Shown: positions 22,445 through 34,949 of the stretch, piece after piece
How positions within the stretch are numbered: position 1 is the stretch's first letter
Layout of the letters: each line of letters starts with the position of its first letter
Assembly: GCA_032158295.1 (NCBI GenBank)
Contig: CM063244.1
Location: 7,562,597-7,626,596 of the forward strand
Length of the DNA: 64,000 bases
Direction of reading: 5' to 3'
Source of the DNA: Pycnopodia helianthoides
Lineage: Eukaryota; Echinodermata; Asteroidea; Forcipulatida; Asteriidae
Made by a program: the position numbers and the translations under genes
The notes under the pieces: generated by a model
Told to the model about the DNA's origin: nothing
Databases searched by the model: none
The model's input: the letters and a program-made list of their open reading frames with translations, nothing else

Positions 22445-22680
22445 GACTAAGTGGCGGATATCCACTTATTGTTCCAAAATCAGTAGATATTGGAGTGGTT
22501 GATATCCACTTGTTACAAACCAGTGGATATTTGAGTGGTGGACATCCACTTATTGTTACAAAATCAGTGGATTGAGTTGTGGATATCCACTTGATACAAA
22601 TCAGAGGATATTTGAGTGATGGATATCCACTTGATACAAAATCCATGGATATTTGAGTGGTGGATATTCAATTGTTACAA
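22445..22680. repeat. Degenerate tandem repeat carrying gtggatatccac palindromes
   Basis: About six units of roughly 40-50 bp each hold a gtggatatccac-type palindrome, followed by t/a-rich cttgttacaaatcagtgg. Confidence 0.8.
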
Positions 22681-23283
22681 AAACAGTGTATATTTGTGTA
22701 GTTTTAAAAATGTATTATGAACTGCTTGATATGGGAAACTGATTGTGTTGTGGTTTGTTGTTGTTTGATGTGGTTTTTTTTAGCTTTGATTTATAAGTTA
22801 CATATTATGTAAATTATGTATAGCTTTACGTACATTTTAAATAAGTCATTTAAAGTTACTGTAATGAACATTTTTGGAAAGGGCCAAGTCACCTGTTTTG
22901 TTTGTTTGTTTATTTGTTTGTTAATGTTTTGGGGCTTCTTCTTTTTTGTCAATTGATTTCCTTTTTTCCAGTACTCCGACAAAGGCAATAAAAAAAAGTA
23001 CTTAGAAAACAAAATTTTATTATCACATTTTTGTTCTGGATATTTTTTTGAAACATGCACACATTATTCACACAAGACATTACCCATTGATGTCCTTCAA
23101 AGTCTACAGAACACGGTCAAATCAAAAATTAATCGCCAATAATTATTTTTCTGACATGTCAGGAACACAACATTGTTCTTTGGTCAAATCTTTAGACTGG
23201 GAAATATTCCAACCTAATAATTTGTTTTTGTCATGGAAAGTTCTGACTGGGAAAATGCCATAACTACCCAGGTAGCATGAACA
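22680..23283. other. AT-rich spacer, no gene seen
   Basis: Contains a gtttgttt-type short repeat (about 22895-22922) and nothing else recognised. Confidence 0.5.
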
Positions 23284-23562
23284 TATGGGTCCCACATGGG
23301 TCCCTCATGGGTCCCGCATGGGTCTCGCCATGGGTCCAGCATGGGTCCCGCATGGGTCCCGCATGGGTCCCGCATGGGTCCCGCATGGGTCCCGCATGGG
23401 TCCCGCATGGGTCCCGCATGGGTCCCGCATGGGTCCCGCATGGGTCCCGCATGGGTCCCGCATGGGTCCGCATGGGTCCCGCATGGGTCCCGCATGGGTC
23501 CCGCATGGGTCCGCATGGCCCGATGGGTCCCGCATGGGTCCCGCATGGGTCCCATATGGGTA
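23284..23562. repeat. 11-bp minisatellite (catgggtcccg), about 25 units
   Basis: Nearly perfect copies occupy this span, with a few 10-bp and 9-bp variants. Less regular related strings (catatggg, catgtggg) continue to about 23730. Since 11 is not divisible by 3, each frame shows the same 11-residue pattern, which explains the long open frames on both strands. Confidence 0.95.
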
Positions 23563-24014
23563 GGCTCAGATAACCCATGGGATACATCTGGGTTCCATCT
23601 GGGGGAAAAAACAACCTGGGTAAAATTTGATTTTTTTTTCCATATGGGCATTACTGGGATTCATCTAGGCATGTGGGCCAAAATGAGGGCTCAATGTGGG
23701 GTGGCGCATAATGTGGGGCCCACTATGAGCTGACCCAGATAACCTATAGTTAAGACCACACCTTGAAGAAATCATAACGAAATATGGCAGTTGATCTTGC
23801 TGCACTCCAAACAGATGTGAAATTGTAATAGTACCTGCCCACAAAAAAAAAAACATCCCCTTGCAAAAAGTGACCCATCCCATGGAGACATGATAATTGG
23901 TGTCTACTAATAATAATATTGATGTGGTGCATCAATGTTTACACAACTTTGAACTCCGCGCAGTCGTTGTGCTTTATGTTTATTCACTTTGTAAATATAC
24001 TATGCAGGGGCTTT

Positions 24015-24200
24015 GGTTCTTTCAATGGTTATAGGTAAAGCTTTGCTGAGATGTAGAACAAAGAGCCATTCCAGCAGCTTTATTCCACGTACTGCATCTC
24101 TTTGGTACTCCTTGCCTGGTGCATGTTTCCCTCCACCCTACAATCTAGACTGTTTGAAGAGGAATATCAATTCCTACCTTTAGCTCCCCTGAGTTAATTC
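24015..24200 (+). mobile_element. LINE ORF2 remnant
   Basis: The translation around 24060-24170 (FQQLYSTYCISLWYSLPGAC then FPPPYNLDCLKRNINSYL) fits the S-x-x-LWN-x-LP ... F-K-x-x-x-x-x-L pattern of LINE C-termini. Frame is kept for about 40 codons. Confidence 0.55.
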
Positions 24201-24529
24201 TTATCTTAAACATTTTCTTGTAGCCCCTTGGCAAGAGTTGCTTTTAGCTTTGTTTTGGGGGGAATTTGCATACAAAAGTAATTTTAAGAATATACATGTA
24301 TATATGAATCTCCATGAAATCCGGAGCAGTTTACTTCTTGCAATTGAAGACGCCCTTCCTAAATCATTGGTATCTTTTCTTGTTTGACCCATTTTTACGA
24401 TTTAATGTTTCATGAGAAATAAAGAATTGTATATAACTAATTGAACGGGTTGTGTGTTATTATTATATATTTCTGGTAATAAAACCAAGGATGCCTCATA
24501 AGTAAACTTAATCACTGTAGCTCGCAAGC

Positions 24530-24815
24530 CTGAGGTAACCTGTAACAAAGGTGCTTGCTATGTGAACCAGAAACAGCGGGGTTCACCCCTTACTCTTCCA
24601 TGATAAGTGTTCTGGGTTCTTTTACGTGTACTATCAATCCAAGTACACGAGACATAAGGCTTAATGTCCCATCCAAGGGACAAAGCAATTATGGTAAAGC
24701 ATCTTGCTCAAAAACAACGGTGCCACAACCGGGACTTGAACCCGCACTCTGCTGATCAGAAACACCAGAGCTTGAGTCTGGTGCTCTTAACCCCTCAGCC
24801 ACGACACGCCATGCC
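24530..24815 (-). mobile_element. SINE family D (tRNA-related), copy 1
   Basis: The minus strand shows an A-box-like gtggctgaggggtt and a B-box-like gggttcaagtcccgg. A downstream block (gcaattatggtaaagc, cttgctca) is shared with 27360-27640. Confidence 0.6.
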
Positions 24816-25084
24816 ACCCCACACCACATTGTTTGTCATTTTTTCTTTCTTTTGTGTATTCCGTCAATAGTTTTGGAAAATATTCAAACATGAAGCTCAC
24901 ACCAAACTACAGAAATATCTGCCAGCACAATGCCTGAATTTCTTGGCTCTTTAGATCGCCATGATTGTCTCATTGGCTACCGGTTAACTAACACATTAAC
25001 TGCAAGTTACTTGTTCTCATATATCAATGTACTTATTTGGTTTTGCCCTTTCATCAATGTGTGTAAAGCACTGTATACTCAGTA

Positions 25085-25225
25085 CTTCCCGAGTTCTGTG
25101 AAAAGAATCCACAGGCATATTACTCCGGTGGGATTTGAACCCACGACCTTTGCCATTCTTGAGCAGACGTCTTACCAACTGGACCACCGAGATTACCCGG
25201 TAGCTATAGAGGCAGCTCGAATCCT
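25085..25225 (-). mobile_element. SINE family B copy
   Basis: Minus-strand A box (ggtggtccagttggtaagac) and B box (cgtgggttcaaatcccacc) with the shared flank aatatgcctgtgga. Related to 33545, 35090, 38865 and 39090. Confidence 0.65.
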
Positions 25226-25399
25226 ATATTTTAGCATATATATCAATGTGTTAACAATTTGACTCCTCAATGTGTGTCCCTGATGACATTATTTTATACA
25301 ATAATCAAAAATGTTCATGATCATGCCCTCAGATCCCATACTCCTCAGATCCCATACTGATCACACCATGTCCCAGATACTAGCTGCTCTTTTGGTGAC

Positions 25400-25560
25400 A
25401 ATTCCTTCTATGTTGCAGGGCCACGTTTGTGGAACTGCACCCTTCCCACCACCATTACAGGGAAGCACAGTCTCTCACCTTCAAGAAACTGTTAAAACTG
25501 TTTGTTTTTGTTTTAGTTTTTGTCATATATTGCCTTTGTACATGTCATGATATTATCAGC
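25400..25560 (+). mobile_element. LINE ORF2 remnant
   Basis: TFVWNCTLPTTITGKHSLSP and a second frame LTFKKLLKLFVFVLVF match the LWN-LP ... S-F-K-K-x-L-K pattern across a frame change. Confidence 0.5.
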
Positions 25561-26745
25561 AGAGTGGGGACAAAGGAACACAAAAGGAACAATGCTGTCC
25601 TCACATTGGAATCCTTTGTATTTTTGTGTCCTCACATTCTTTCGTGTGTTAAGTCTATGGAGAGTGTTCAGTTAAAGGGACAGTGGGAAGTCCTCACATT
25701 GATCGCAATCACCTGACGTACTTGACGTATTGTTTTGTAAAGTGCTTAGATCTGTGAATAAGCGCTACATGTACATAAATATGTTCTGTATGTATGTATG
25801 TCTCGGGGAGAGATGAAAAGTATTCACATATGAGAAATATCAGACTGTTCTAAATTCAGGTTTGTTATGTCCGCCTGATGAAAGAGATAACTTTTTTGTT
25901 TTCTTCAGATATAAAGAAATATTGTTTCTGATCTACATCTCTTGAAGTGAGAATGCAGTTTCTGAAATCTCTTCGAAATCTACAACTGGCCGACTTTAAC
26001 AAAGAGCTGAATCAATCTTTGTTGCTGAGCAAAGTGTGGAGTCACAATACACATCACAATGGCGATATTATGGTGATATTGACAACTCGTCTTAAGATGA
26101 ATCTTAGTGCTTTGTAAAATCGAGCCCTGTGGTTTTCCTTTCCGTCGTTTTCTATCCTAGTTTCAGACCTTTTTGTCAGCAATGACGTTCGCCCCTGAAT
26201 GTCTGATATCACAATTTTAGTAAACTTCCATTTCTCTTTGGTTGGGGTTCCCTGTGCACCACAACATTAACGCTGACTGTGAACTTGATTTATCTATACT
26301 TCCGGAAAGGTAGTTGGTTCACACAGGGAAATGCAAAGTGTTACCAAGGGCCGACTGCCTAAATGTAAATGATGCAATCATATTTCTGTTGAGGGTTTTT
26401 GTTTGTGTGGATCATTTATTTCGCCCCGACACAAGCTGGTAGACAGATGTTTTTTTTTGTTTTTATTTTACATTCTTTTACAAGCGCGTATACCCTGTTT
26501 GTGGTTGGGGACTTTCCAACTTGTCAGCACTTCCATCTTGTCATCGGCACTTCCATTGTTGAAATACTTTCGTTTTCAAGATAATTCCAAGGGTTGTTGT
26601 TTCAGTTAGCTGAAGGACTCTTGGTTTAAAAGCCAAGATCAGGAGATTGTTGGATTCGTGGATGTGTGCCAACCACATGAATGTATAAGTATTTAGGACA
26701 TTCAATGGTGCTGTGATATATTTATGTACCTAAATATGACATGCA
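25560..26745. other. Intergenic DNA with LINE-tail and family H fragments, no gene seen
   Basis: 25735-25775 has a gtgcttagatc...agcgctac LINE-tail-like string. 26040-26130 is family H (atgaatcttagtgctttgta). The rest is not recognised. Confidence 0.45.
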
Positions 26746-26905
26746 CATGGTTGGCTAGAGTGTAACGCGTCAGCCTCTCACCACTGTGGCCCTGGTTCGG
26801 TTCCCGGCTAATGAGTAGAGTGGTGCATTTATTTTGTTCTCTCCTATGCTTTGAGGTTTTTTTTTCACCGGGCCCAACCGTTTTCCTCCCTCTGGGAAAC
26901 TTGTG
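26745..26905 (+). mobile_element. SINE family C-like copy
   Basis: A-box-like tggttggctagagtgtaacg and B-box-like ctggttcggttcccgg, then caccgggcccaaccgttttc. More diverged than the copies at 3550 and 30975. Confidence 0.5.
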
Positions 26906-27261
26906 CAAATGTTATCGTTGGCTGTGCTCAGTCATATTTGAGTCTATGTGGCTGGCTGCCAAAGGCGCCTTCACCTGTGACTTGAATACATTGTAGATGC
27001 ATGCTTCATAATTCAGCTTCTCAGCTACAAGTAACAGGCATGATATTCTTCCTACTCGAGTCTGATTTCCGAATTTTGGGCCCTCCAGAAAATCAGCAAA
27101 ATTGTTATATAAACATAAGAAAATTTGTGTTGACACTGTGTAGAAAGATCTCTTTTGAGTAATGGTGGTTCTGAGAAGAGCTGAGGGACTCAACGTTTCA
27201 GACTGTGAATTATTATTAAATATCCTGAAAAAAAGCGTTTATCATTTGTACGTAGGTTTGC

Positions 27262-27640
27262 CCTGTACTCAATAATAATAATAATAACTAGTTCTTATAT
27301 AGCGCATTTTACAATAACGTATCAATGCGCTTTACATTAGTGCCCTGGGCATTGGGCCAATAGCATTCCTGTAATCTTTCTCGGCTCCCTAGGGGAGTAT
27401 ACAGCCCCGTGCTGCCGTGGCGCACCGAAGGCTTTTTCAAACACAATCAACCTCTACCCTCGCAGGTACCCATTATACATGTTATACCCCTGGGTGGAGA
27501 GGAGCAATTATAGTAAAGCCTCTTGCTCAAGGACACAAGTGTCACGACCCGGATTCGAACCCACACCCCGATGACTCGACCACCAGAACTTTAATCCGAT
27601 GCTCTGAACCACTCGGCCACGACGCCCTACAAAAAATGTT
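27262..27640 (-). mobile_element. SINE family D copy 2 with a LINE-type tail
   Basis: Minus-strand head at 27550-27635 (gtcgtggccgagtggttcag, gggttcgaatccgggtc) and a body ending in the tail gcgctatataagaacta plus (tta)n at 27262-27310. A LINE-matching tail would let the SINE borrow LINE machinery; this is inferred. Confidence 0.65.
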
Positions 27641-27959
27641 CCTACTTTTTTTCCAAGGGCCAAATATTATGTTCGAACTAAGGATGAACAGTTTACCAAA
27701 CTATACTTGAATAAAAAGCCTTTGAGAGAGAAGCTGCTGGAGTTGAAACATGAGGCCGCAACCTTTTTAGTATACCACTGGTTATTTTGGTTGGTAAGCA
27801 GTTTGCAATAGCTGCTTCCTTTCCTTTCATCAGCGAATGAAATCTGAGAACTGACGACTAGAAGGTTTATTCTGAAATGTAAAAGATCTCTGAAAAGCTG
27901 AATGGATGCTGTAATTTAATCAATGTCTATAAAAGTTCTTTCCGCCCACAATAAGGTCT

Positions 27960-28265
27960 GAGAGCAGGCAACCAAGGTCATTGTCATATACCAGTATCCG
28001 CACTTTGTGTGACCCAACTTTTAAACTCAATTCGTCTTCAGAGTCGCAAGAGAATAGCGAAAAACCCCATCACTGTCCGCACTGTTTTCAAACATCAGAT
28101 TTCAGACTTTTGAGATAAAAACTAATTGTTTTACTCACATCTCAAAAACTAAAGCTTTTTATGGGAAATTACAGGAGAAGTTTATCATTACGACCACTGA
28201 AGTTGTCTGTAAATCTGTGAATATTTACATTTTCAGTCGAACCAATGTTATGCACACCCTTTAAT
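27960..28265 (+). mobile_element. Family E copy (diverged)
   Basis: Shares the pattern gtcatataccagtatccgc, gagtcgcaagagaatagcga and caatgttatgcacaccctt with the other family E copies. Confidence 0.55.
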
Positions 28266-28663
28266 TTGAGAACGTCTGTTTTTCAGCAAGTAATAAGAAC
28301 AAATTTGGGGGAATTTATGCTTTGATTACAGCAGATCATTGCAAACAAGTTTTACTGACCGAAACTGTACTCTATGTGATTTGATTTTGGATTTGCTTTA
28401 TTTGGCAAACTGCAAAGAGAATACGTTCAAATATTAAAAATGCTGACACAGTCGAGATGAAAATAAGAAAAAAGCAACAAATTACAAAAAACAGTAGGAA
28501 AGAGTGATTGCCGCCGAGGATGACACAAAAAGCCACATACTTATTTTCCATTGTGGTCGAAAACAAAAAGAGTCATGCATGATGGAAACAGTAAACAAGA
28601 ATGACAAGAGCAAAAAAAAACAAGCAAATACAGGACATGACTATTAAAAACAGCGATCTGAAA

Positions 28664-29098
28664 AAGGGGAATTCCACGGTTACGTTTTGTTTTTGATGTA
28701 CTTTTGAGAATCCTTGGGCTGTAACTACCTTACTGAAAAGGTTTGATAACTGTTATCCCCATGGTAGATAGAGTAGACCTAGACCTACTTAAACACCAAA
28801 GATGACATCCAGAAAAATGTGTCATGAATGATATACAAGACACACAAAATTGGTTACTCACATTATGAAAATCTCTGAAAATATAACGTGAGTAACCAAT
28901 TTTGTGTGTCTTGTATATCATACACCACCATACATGACACATTTTTTTGGATCTCATCTTTTGGGCTGAAGTAGGTCTAGGTCTACCCTAACTTCTGTGG
29001 GGATAACAGTTATCAAACCTTTTCAGTAAGGTAATTACAGCCCAAGGAATCTCAAAAGTACATCAAAAAACGTAACGTGAGTAACCGTGGAATTGCCC
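28664..29098. mobile_element. Foldback element, about 435 bp
   Basis: The left arm (about 28667-28880) is repeated in inverse order to 29095: attccacggttacg and taaccgtggaatt at the tips, then aaaggtttgataactgttat with ataacagttatcaaacctt, then gtaggtctaggtcta. The apex is near 28880. A few indels separate the arms. Confidence 0.88.
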
Positions 29099-29099
29099 A

Positions 29100-30970
29100 A
29101 AAGCTCAAGATATTGTAAGGCCCGTGAGCATCTGTGGTTTTGCTACTTTTCTCAACAACCTGATCATTGCAAACTCAGACCATGGAGGTATGCCGAGCAG
29201 ACCGTGGGGATATGCTGAGCAGACCAAGGCAAGCTGCAACTGATTGGATGTGGCGCAGATGTAAAAACTGGTCCAATTTCATAAAGCTGCATTTAAGCTG
29301 AAAAATTTTGCTGAACAGTATTCTGCAAAATAAAAAATAAGCAGGATACCAGTCACAGATGACACATAAAAATGACATGGTATTTTGGCTGGTAACCATA
29401 TTCTGGTAAGCATAATATTGTTGTGCTCAGCTACTGATAGTTTCCAATTTCATGGCACTGCTTACCCCAGAATTCTCACTTACTTCATGTACTTAGTGCA
29501 CTGTAAAGTACATAATTCTATGAAACATTGTATGCGCAGAATTCCACCATAAAGTTTGGACCCGGTGTTGAGTCGTTCTATTTTTATCAGTGCTAACTAG
29601 AACTCTTCTGAAATAATTATCCCATTTAGTTTCACTTACACTGGTGTGCATGACTTAGCCTTGCAACCACCGTTGTAATACAGAGCACAGCATTGAACAA
29701 GTGGACTTTGTGGACGACCAACAGGAGGAAGTTGTCTTAACAGGAAGTTGGCATGACCTTTGACCACACTTCCTGGTAAAGCTATGCAGAAGGGCTCACA
29801 TGAGGAACAGTTTGGAGAATTTCAAACCGGAACTGGCAAAATTGCTTTGTTCTTGAGTAAGGGCGCAACCTCATCAACAATCAATATTAAAGAAAATAAT
29901 TATGAAACTTTTAAACCCCAAAAAGGAGACCTTATGTTTGTACTTTTCAGTTGAGCATCAAGATACTGGCGAGTACTAGGGTGGTCGAGTAGTACTCGAG
30001 TATGAGTACTTGGGCTATCGAATACAAATGTCCGAGAGTACTGAGTATTCTGATGTCTGAGTACCAAGTACCAACAGCCGAGTACTTCATTTTTTTAAAA
30101 TACTGCATAACGAGATATCAACACATTTATTGTTTTTTGGACTATGTTTCTTGACGACAGTGTGTATACTTGTTGTAATAAACACGAATACATTAAAGAC
30201 AACTCCAATTGTACTTTTGCAGTGCTGTATTCCTGAGCGCCCTTTCCCTGAAATGCATAGATGAGAGGAAAAACCCGTCTACATCGATCATTAGTTCACA
30301 GATTCCCCTCCCCGTTGATTCATTTGTAAACCCCGATGTCGTGTACTTGTGGTGAAGCATACTACTACTGTTCAATCCACTTCATGGACCAACCGCAAAT
30401 AATGGTTGGATTGCGTGACCTGGCTTCTCAAACCACAATTTGTATGGAAGTAAACCTCCTTTCAAAATGGCTATTAAGGGCGTCCTGCTAACAGGTTTAA
30501 TGAGTTTAGTCGAGCGAAAAGGCAGCCATAGTAGCCTCTAAAATGTAGCCAAATATTATGGAGTACTAAGGCAGAGCAACATGTCCATATGATAGAGGCT
30601 TTTATAGACATTCCAGGCCAACTAGTAACAGTGCTGGTGATTTTTCCAAAGGGCAAACAAATCGGGAATCAGATTCAAGTAGGAAGAATATCGTGCCTGG
30701 AAAGGTTTGTCAAATGACGAAAAAATACAGTCAACCGTCATAAGAGCACTGTTATCAAGAGGTTCAGCTTGTAAAGCATACCGGTACATTCTGAAGTCCC
30801 AAATCTTATTTTCTACTTTGTGTTTCTTTGTGTTAAACGTTCCTGTTATGAAGAGGTTGTTTGGCCAGTCTTGTATTACCTTGTTATAACGAGAGACCAC
30901 TGTACTCTCATTTGCAGGTTGATTCCCTTCATTTCCTGAATTTCTATAAACTTTGATTCATATTATCATC
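29100..30970. other. Intergenic DNA, no gene seen
   Basis: 29975-30080 carries a self-complementary gtactcgagtatgagtac-type repeat that I take for a dispersed element fragment. The rest has no supported exon. Confidence 0.45.
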
Positions 30971-31245
30971 ATTGGCAATCAGGTTGGCTCAGTGGTCTCT
31001 TTCCCTGCCTTTCACCTCTGTGGGCCCCGGTTCGAATCCCGGACCGGAGCCTTGTATGTGGATTGGGTTTTCAAGTCCCTACCTGATTGTGTGGGTTTTT
31101 CCTACTTGGGGTTTTCCTCCCACATCTAAAACTGACATTTCTTCATCGTCTTCTCCACACAGGTCCCTTCGGGCCTACGGGTCACAGTGCTAGTCGCTTT
31201 TGCGGGTCCCTTGGTTTCATTACCAGAAAGATATAATAATAATAA
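30970..31245 (+). mobile_element. SINE family C, best copy
   Basis: A-box-like ggttggctcagtggtctctt at about 30982, B-box cccggttcgaatcccgg at about 31026-31042, body gggttttcaagtccctacct, ttttcctcccacatctaaaa, and a terminal (ata)n run. Together these are a typical tRNA-head, body, tail SINE. Confidence 0.78.
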
Positions 31246-31249
31246 TAAC

Positions 31250-33530
31250 TCGTGGTATGACTATTTATTTGAAATTACAACAAAGACTCAATTTCTATGT
31301 TTTGAGACCTTTAATTTATTGATGGTCATGTCTGTTGAATGCACACAGAGATAATTCTGTAGAAAGAACAAAAAACAACAAAACGCTCTCTTTGACAAAT
31401 AATAAACAAGTTCGATATGTTTAAATCAGTTTTCTTTGATGAATTATTAAACTTAAAAGTATATTTTCTATTTCTTTCCGCAAACCTGAATCATTCCATA
31501 ACCCCTCACAAAATCTTCCAAGTAAAGAAAGGCAAAAACACAGGATTCACACATTTTCAGTCAATTAAATTCACAGAATATTTCATAATTGTGTAGTCAG
31601 GGATGAGTTTCAGCCTGACTGGAAACGTTTGAGATGTTGGACAACGGTGAAATTCTGGGAAAATCTTGTGTTTCAAAAATATCTGCTTGGCCATATTTAC
31701 GTACACCATGGCAATTTATAAAAATGCTTAATTTGGTCCCGTCACTCATTTCTTAGATCGTTTTTTGATTGTTCTCAAAATCTTACAAAATCATAATAAA
31801 TAATTGCAGCATCAAATTTACCACCAGAAAAAGTTGCTAATTGATTATGTGCTTTAAAAAATTACTACATGGATTTGGAAGCCTTTTCGTCAATTACAAA
31901 TTTACATCAAACTCTTGATGAAAAGTTCTCTAAAATTGTTCATGTATAAAGAAAAAGGAATCTTGAAACAAGTTTTGATATAACTCTCTTGTTTATACAG
32001 GGTAACATTACCAGTTTTAAATTCACTACCTTAATAGACCATTCCTTCCTCCATGAATAGACTAATCTCAGAATGATTTTCTAAAGAAACTGATATTTTT
32101 AAGAAAAACTATAGTAGTAAACTTGCGGGTACAACCCTGTATAAAACTCTTCTGGGAGAAGTGATGGCCCTGAGAAGAACCGGTTCAGTCTCGATATTTC
32201 GAACAGTATACTCTGCTCGTCTACTGGGTTTGTCTAGTCCCAGTTCTAAGGAATGTACACTACACTATGAACCTGTACACCAATGGTGTACGGCACCTCA
32301 ACAGCCAGCATGGACCAGGAACAAAGTCTAGGCAGAATTCCATTACACGGTTTTGGGTGTCGAGTATTATTTGGTAGATTTGAGGAAAGCGATGAACATA
32401 TCGACCATGTAACCTTTGTCTACTTTCCAAAAAGACTGATCTACATTCCAGGGCCTTTCTGGCTGGCGAGATACAGCACTGGTCATGTCAGAAATTTGAC
32501 ATTTTGTCTCATACTTTCCACATAAACTCAAGAGTTATAAAAAATAGCAGATGAAAAAGTTTGAAGATATCAAAAGTTGATCAAAATCAGACAGTGCAAT
32601 CTCCATAAAATGTAAGATTAAAGGTTTTCTTTCATTGAGCTATATACAAATCCTGCCTGCAGGAAGTCCAAGCTCTGTGGCTCTATCATGTCTATTGTAA
32701 ACATGTGATATCACGGTTTATATGGCATAGGAAGTTCAAACCAAGTTCTTACGAAATCAGAGAAAGCTGGAACTGTTTGTTGAAGACCACCCGATGTTCG
32801 GTACACACTTCCTTGTTTTTTAGAAATCAAACAGTGCCAGCTGGTTATTAGACCAATGACCCAGCTACTTTTTAAGAAACGTTTTTGAAAATGTTGAATT
32901 TTTTCTGAGTAAAAGGAAAACAACAACAGAAGGGTGGTGTTTCTCAATTAACAGTCCGTTAAACTATTAAAAGGTAGATTACACCGTTTGCAAACTTTTA
33001 AAACAAAATGTACTTCCAGTATACTACAAAATAACTTCCTTAACTGAAAGTACAAAATTAATTTCAAAGAAAACTGCAATTTGTATCATTTTAGAGCGAT
33101 GAAGGTCGGCCGACCATCATTTTTGAGTGTGTGAGTTTTTAAACAATGTCCGACAGTTTAAATCCACCACTATTTGCTCAAGTTTTTCTCGGGAGTCACA
33201 GACTGACAAATGTAAACAAGTCAGTGGAACAATATTTCAAATAAAATCCCACCCCACAATTCCACATTTTCTTGAAAAGTACAACAATTACCAATGCTGT
33301 AATTTCCCTTTTAATAATGCTTTTTAAAAAGCTTCAGTTATCAACAAACCCGACATGGAATATTGAATTGTAATTGATCTTAAATTTGCATAAGGGATAA
33401 AGAATATTACTTGTGTTTTACCCATAGATCAATGTGTGTTAATACTGCATACTCATATACCCACCCCCCATCCCCCCCCCCATCCCCCCGCCCCCCAAGT
33501 CCAGTGAACAATGTAGAATTCAAACTGGCC
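31250..33530. other. AT-rich intergenic stretch, no gene or element recognised
   Basis: A C-rich tract lies at 33463-33497. All open frames are short and lack domain or splice support. This is the longest stretch of the window without an identifiable repeat. Confidence 0.5.
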
Positions 33531-33534
33531 TGTA

Positions 33535-33660
33535 TAGCTACCGGGTAAGCTACGTGGTCTAGTGGTAAGACATCTGCTCTAGAATGAATGGCTAAAGTTA
33601 TAAGTTCCAATCCCACTAGAGTGATATGCCTGTGGAACTTTTTTTCACAGGACTCTTGAA
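33535..33660 (+). mobile_element. SINE family B copy
   Basis: ctacgtggtctagtggtaag (A box) and aagttccaatcccactagag (B box), then atgcctgtggaactttttt, as in the inverted copies at 25085 and 35020. Confidence 0.65.
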
Positions 33661-34062
33661 AGTACTAGGGTTAGCGGTGAAAGGGCAAAAACCAACACAA
33701 CATTAACTTGACATCTCTTTTCATCATTAGGGCTAGCCTTCCGGCTTCATCTTTGGCTAACAGAGCATATGAACTAAAGCCACTAGCCACCACAGCCTTA
33801 GCCAAAGATTCTCAAAGCAAACACTCACTAAGCATTGGTTGGATTAACCCTGACCATTCCAAATCCTTCTGTGTCCTCTTTGCCGAAATGAAGGATTCAG
33901 AAGGAGTGAGGGCTGCAGGCCCAAATGACAAATTGCTCAAGGCTGAAATCCAAAGTCCAAACATGTTGGTGTGAAGTGACACAGGAGAGGAGGATATTTG
34001 AGGATTGAGGTCACCTGTAGGCAAATAAAACCTATGGAGTAAGGGTTCACAAATTATTTACA

Positions 34063-34949
34063 TCACAGCAACGTGACGTCGCCATCGTTCTCAACCATCA
34101 GATCGTATGCAGAGCGGTGCATCGCCGCCCCGCCTCCCGGCGATGCCCCCAGGGAATTCAGGCTCATCCTGTCCTCCATCAAACTCTCCACGCTGCTGCT
34201 GCTCCGAAGGCTGCTCCCGTGTCGACTGCCCCCGCTGTTCCGCCGCAGCATCTTTTTGAAGAACTTGGAGACGGGGATGTCTGCGCGACGGGAATGTTCG
34301 GGCAGATCGGGGGCTTCGCCCTCCTCCCCGTCAGTTCATGGTGCAGCTGTGAGTTGACGAGGGGCTTCATGATCGGGAGCTGTTTTGACGGAGTGGACGG
34401 CCTGTAATTCGCCAATCGGATCTCCTGTTCTACGTTATTGTACGGTGTGCTCAGGATGTTCATCGAGGCTTTGATGTAGGGGTTCTTTTCCGGTGTGTTC
34501 AGTCCGCTGATGGAATTTCGATCTGGTTTTGGACTACTCACAGGAGTCCGGTACTCTTCAACGTTGCCGTTCAAGTGGAATATATCTTTCACGTGGTCTC
34601 TCTTTGCGGGTGTGCGATCGCAGTCCCCCAAGTTGTTATTCATGAGCTTGCCCTTGTTGCTGATTTTGCCAGCGCGATTGGCCAAGTTCAGCCGGATGGT
34701 GCCCATGTCGAACTTGGACGTCGGCGCGTCCCGTGGGGTGTTCTCCAGGACGGAGACGTCCAGCTCCCCGGTGTCATTGAGTATGGTCACAAATCTGCCA
34801 TCTGGGTCTGGTGAGGATGCTCGGAGCTGATCCTCGTCTTGCAGCATCAGGTTATCGTCTCTCTGGTTACCTCTGTTTGCAAGAAGAGCAGGATGATCGT
34901 CTGGCGGTAGAGGGGTGGAGGTTGAAACTGGTGGAGTGGACTGCAGTTC
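34063..34949 (-). CDS. Gene 2 exon 9: polar C-terminal tail, with a single-base frame break
   Basis: The acceptor is ttctactacag. The tail begins ELQSTPPVSTSTPLPPDDHP and runs to HHELTG near 34330. The sensible continuation (EEGEAPDLPEHSRRADIPVS, KFFKKMLRRNSGG) is then one frame over. One more C in the CCCC run at 34326-34329 (plus strand) joins them. It ends VENDGDVTLL and a TGA at 34065-34063. The T-L-L end fits a class I PDZ ligand. Confidence 0.78.

Noticed and set aside
23214..23733. Open frames of up to 145 codons rich in G-P-M-R-D-P-C-G-T-H-A
   Set aside because: All are readings of the 11-bp repeat; each frame gives the same pattern.
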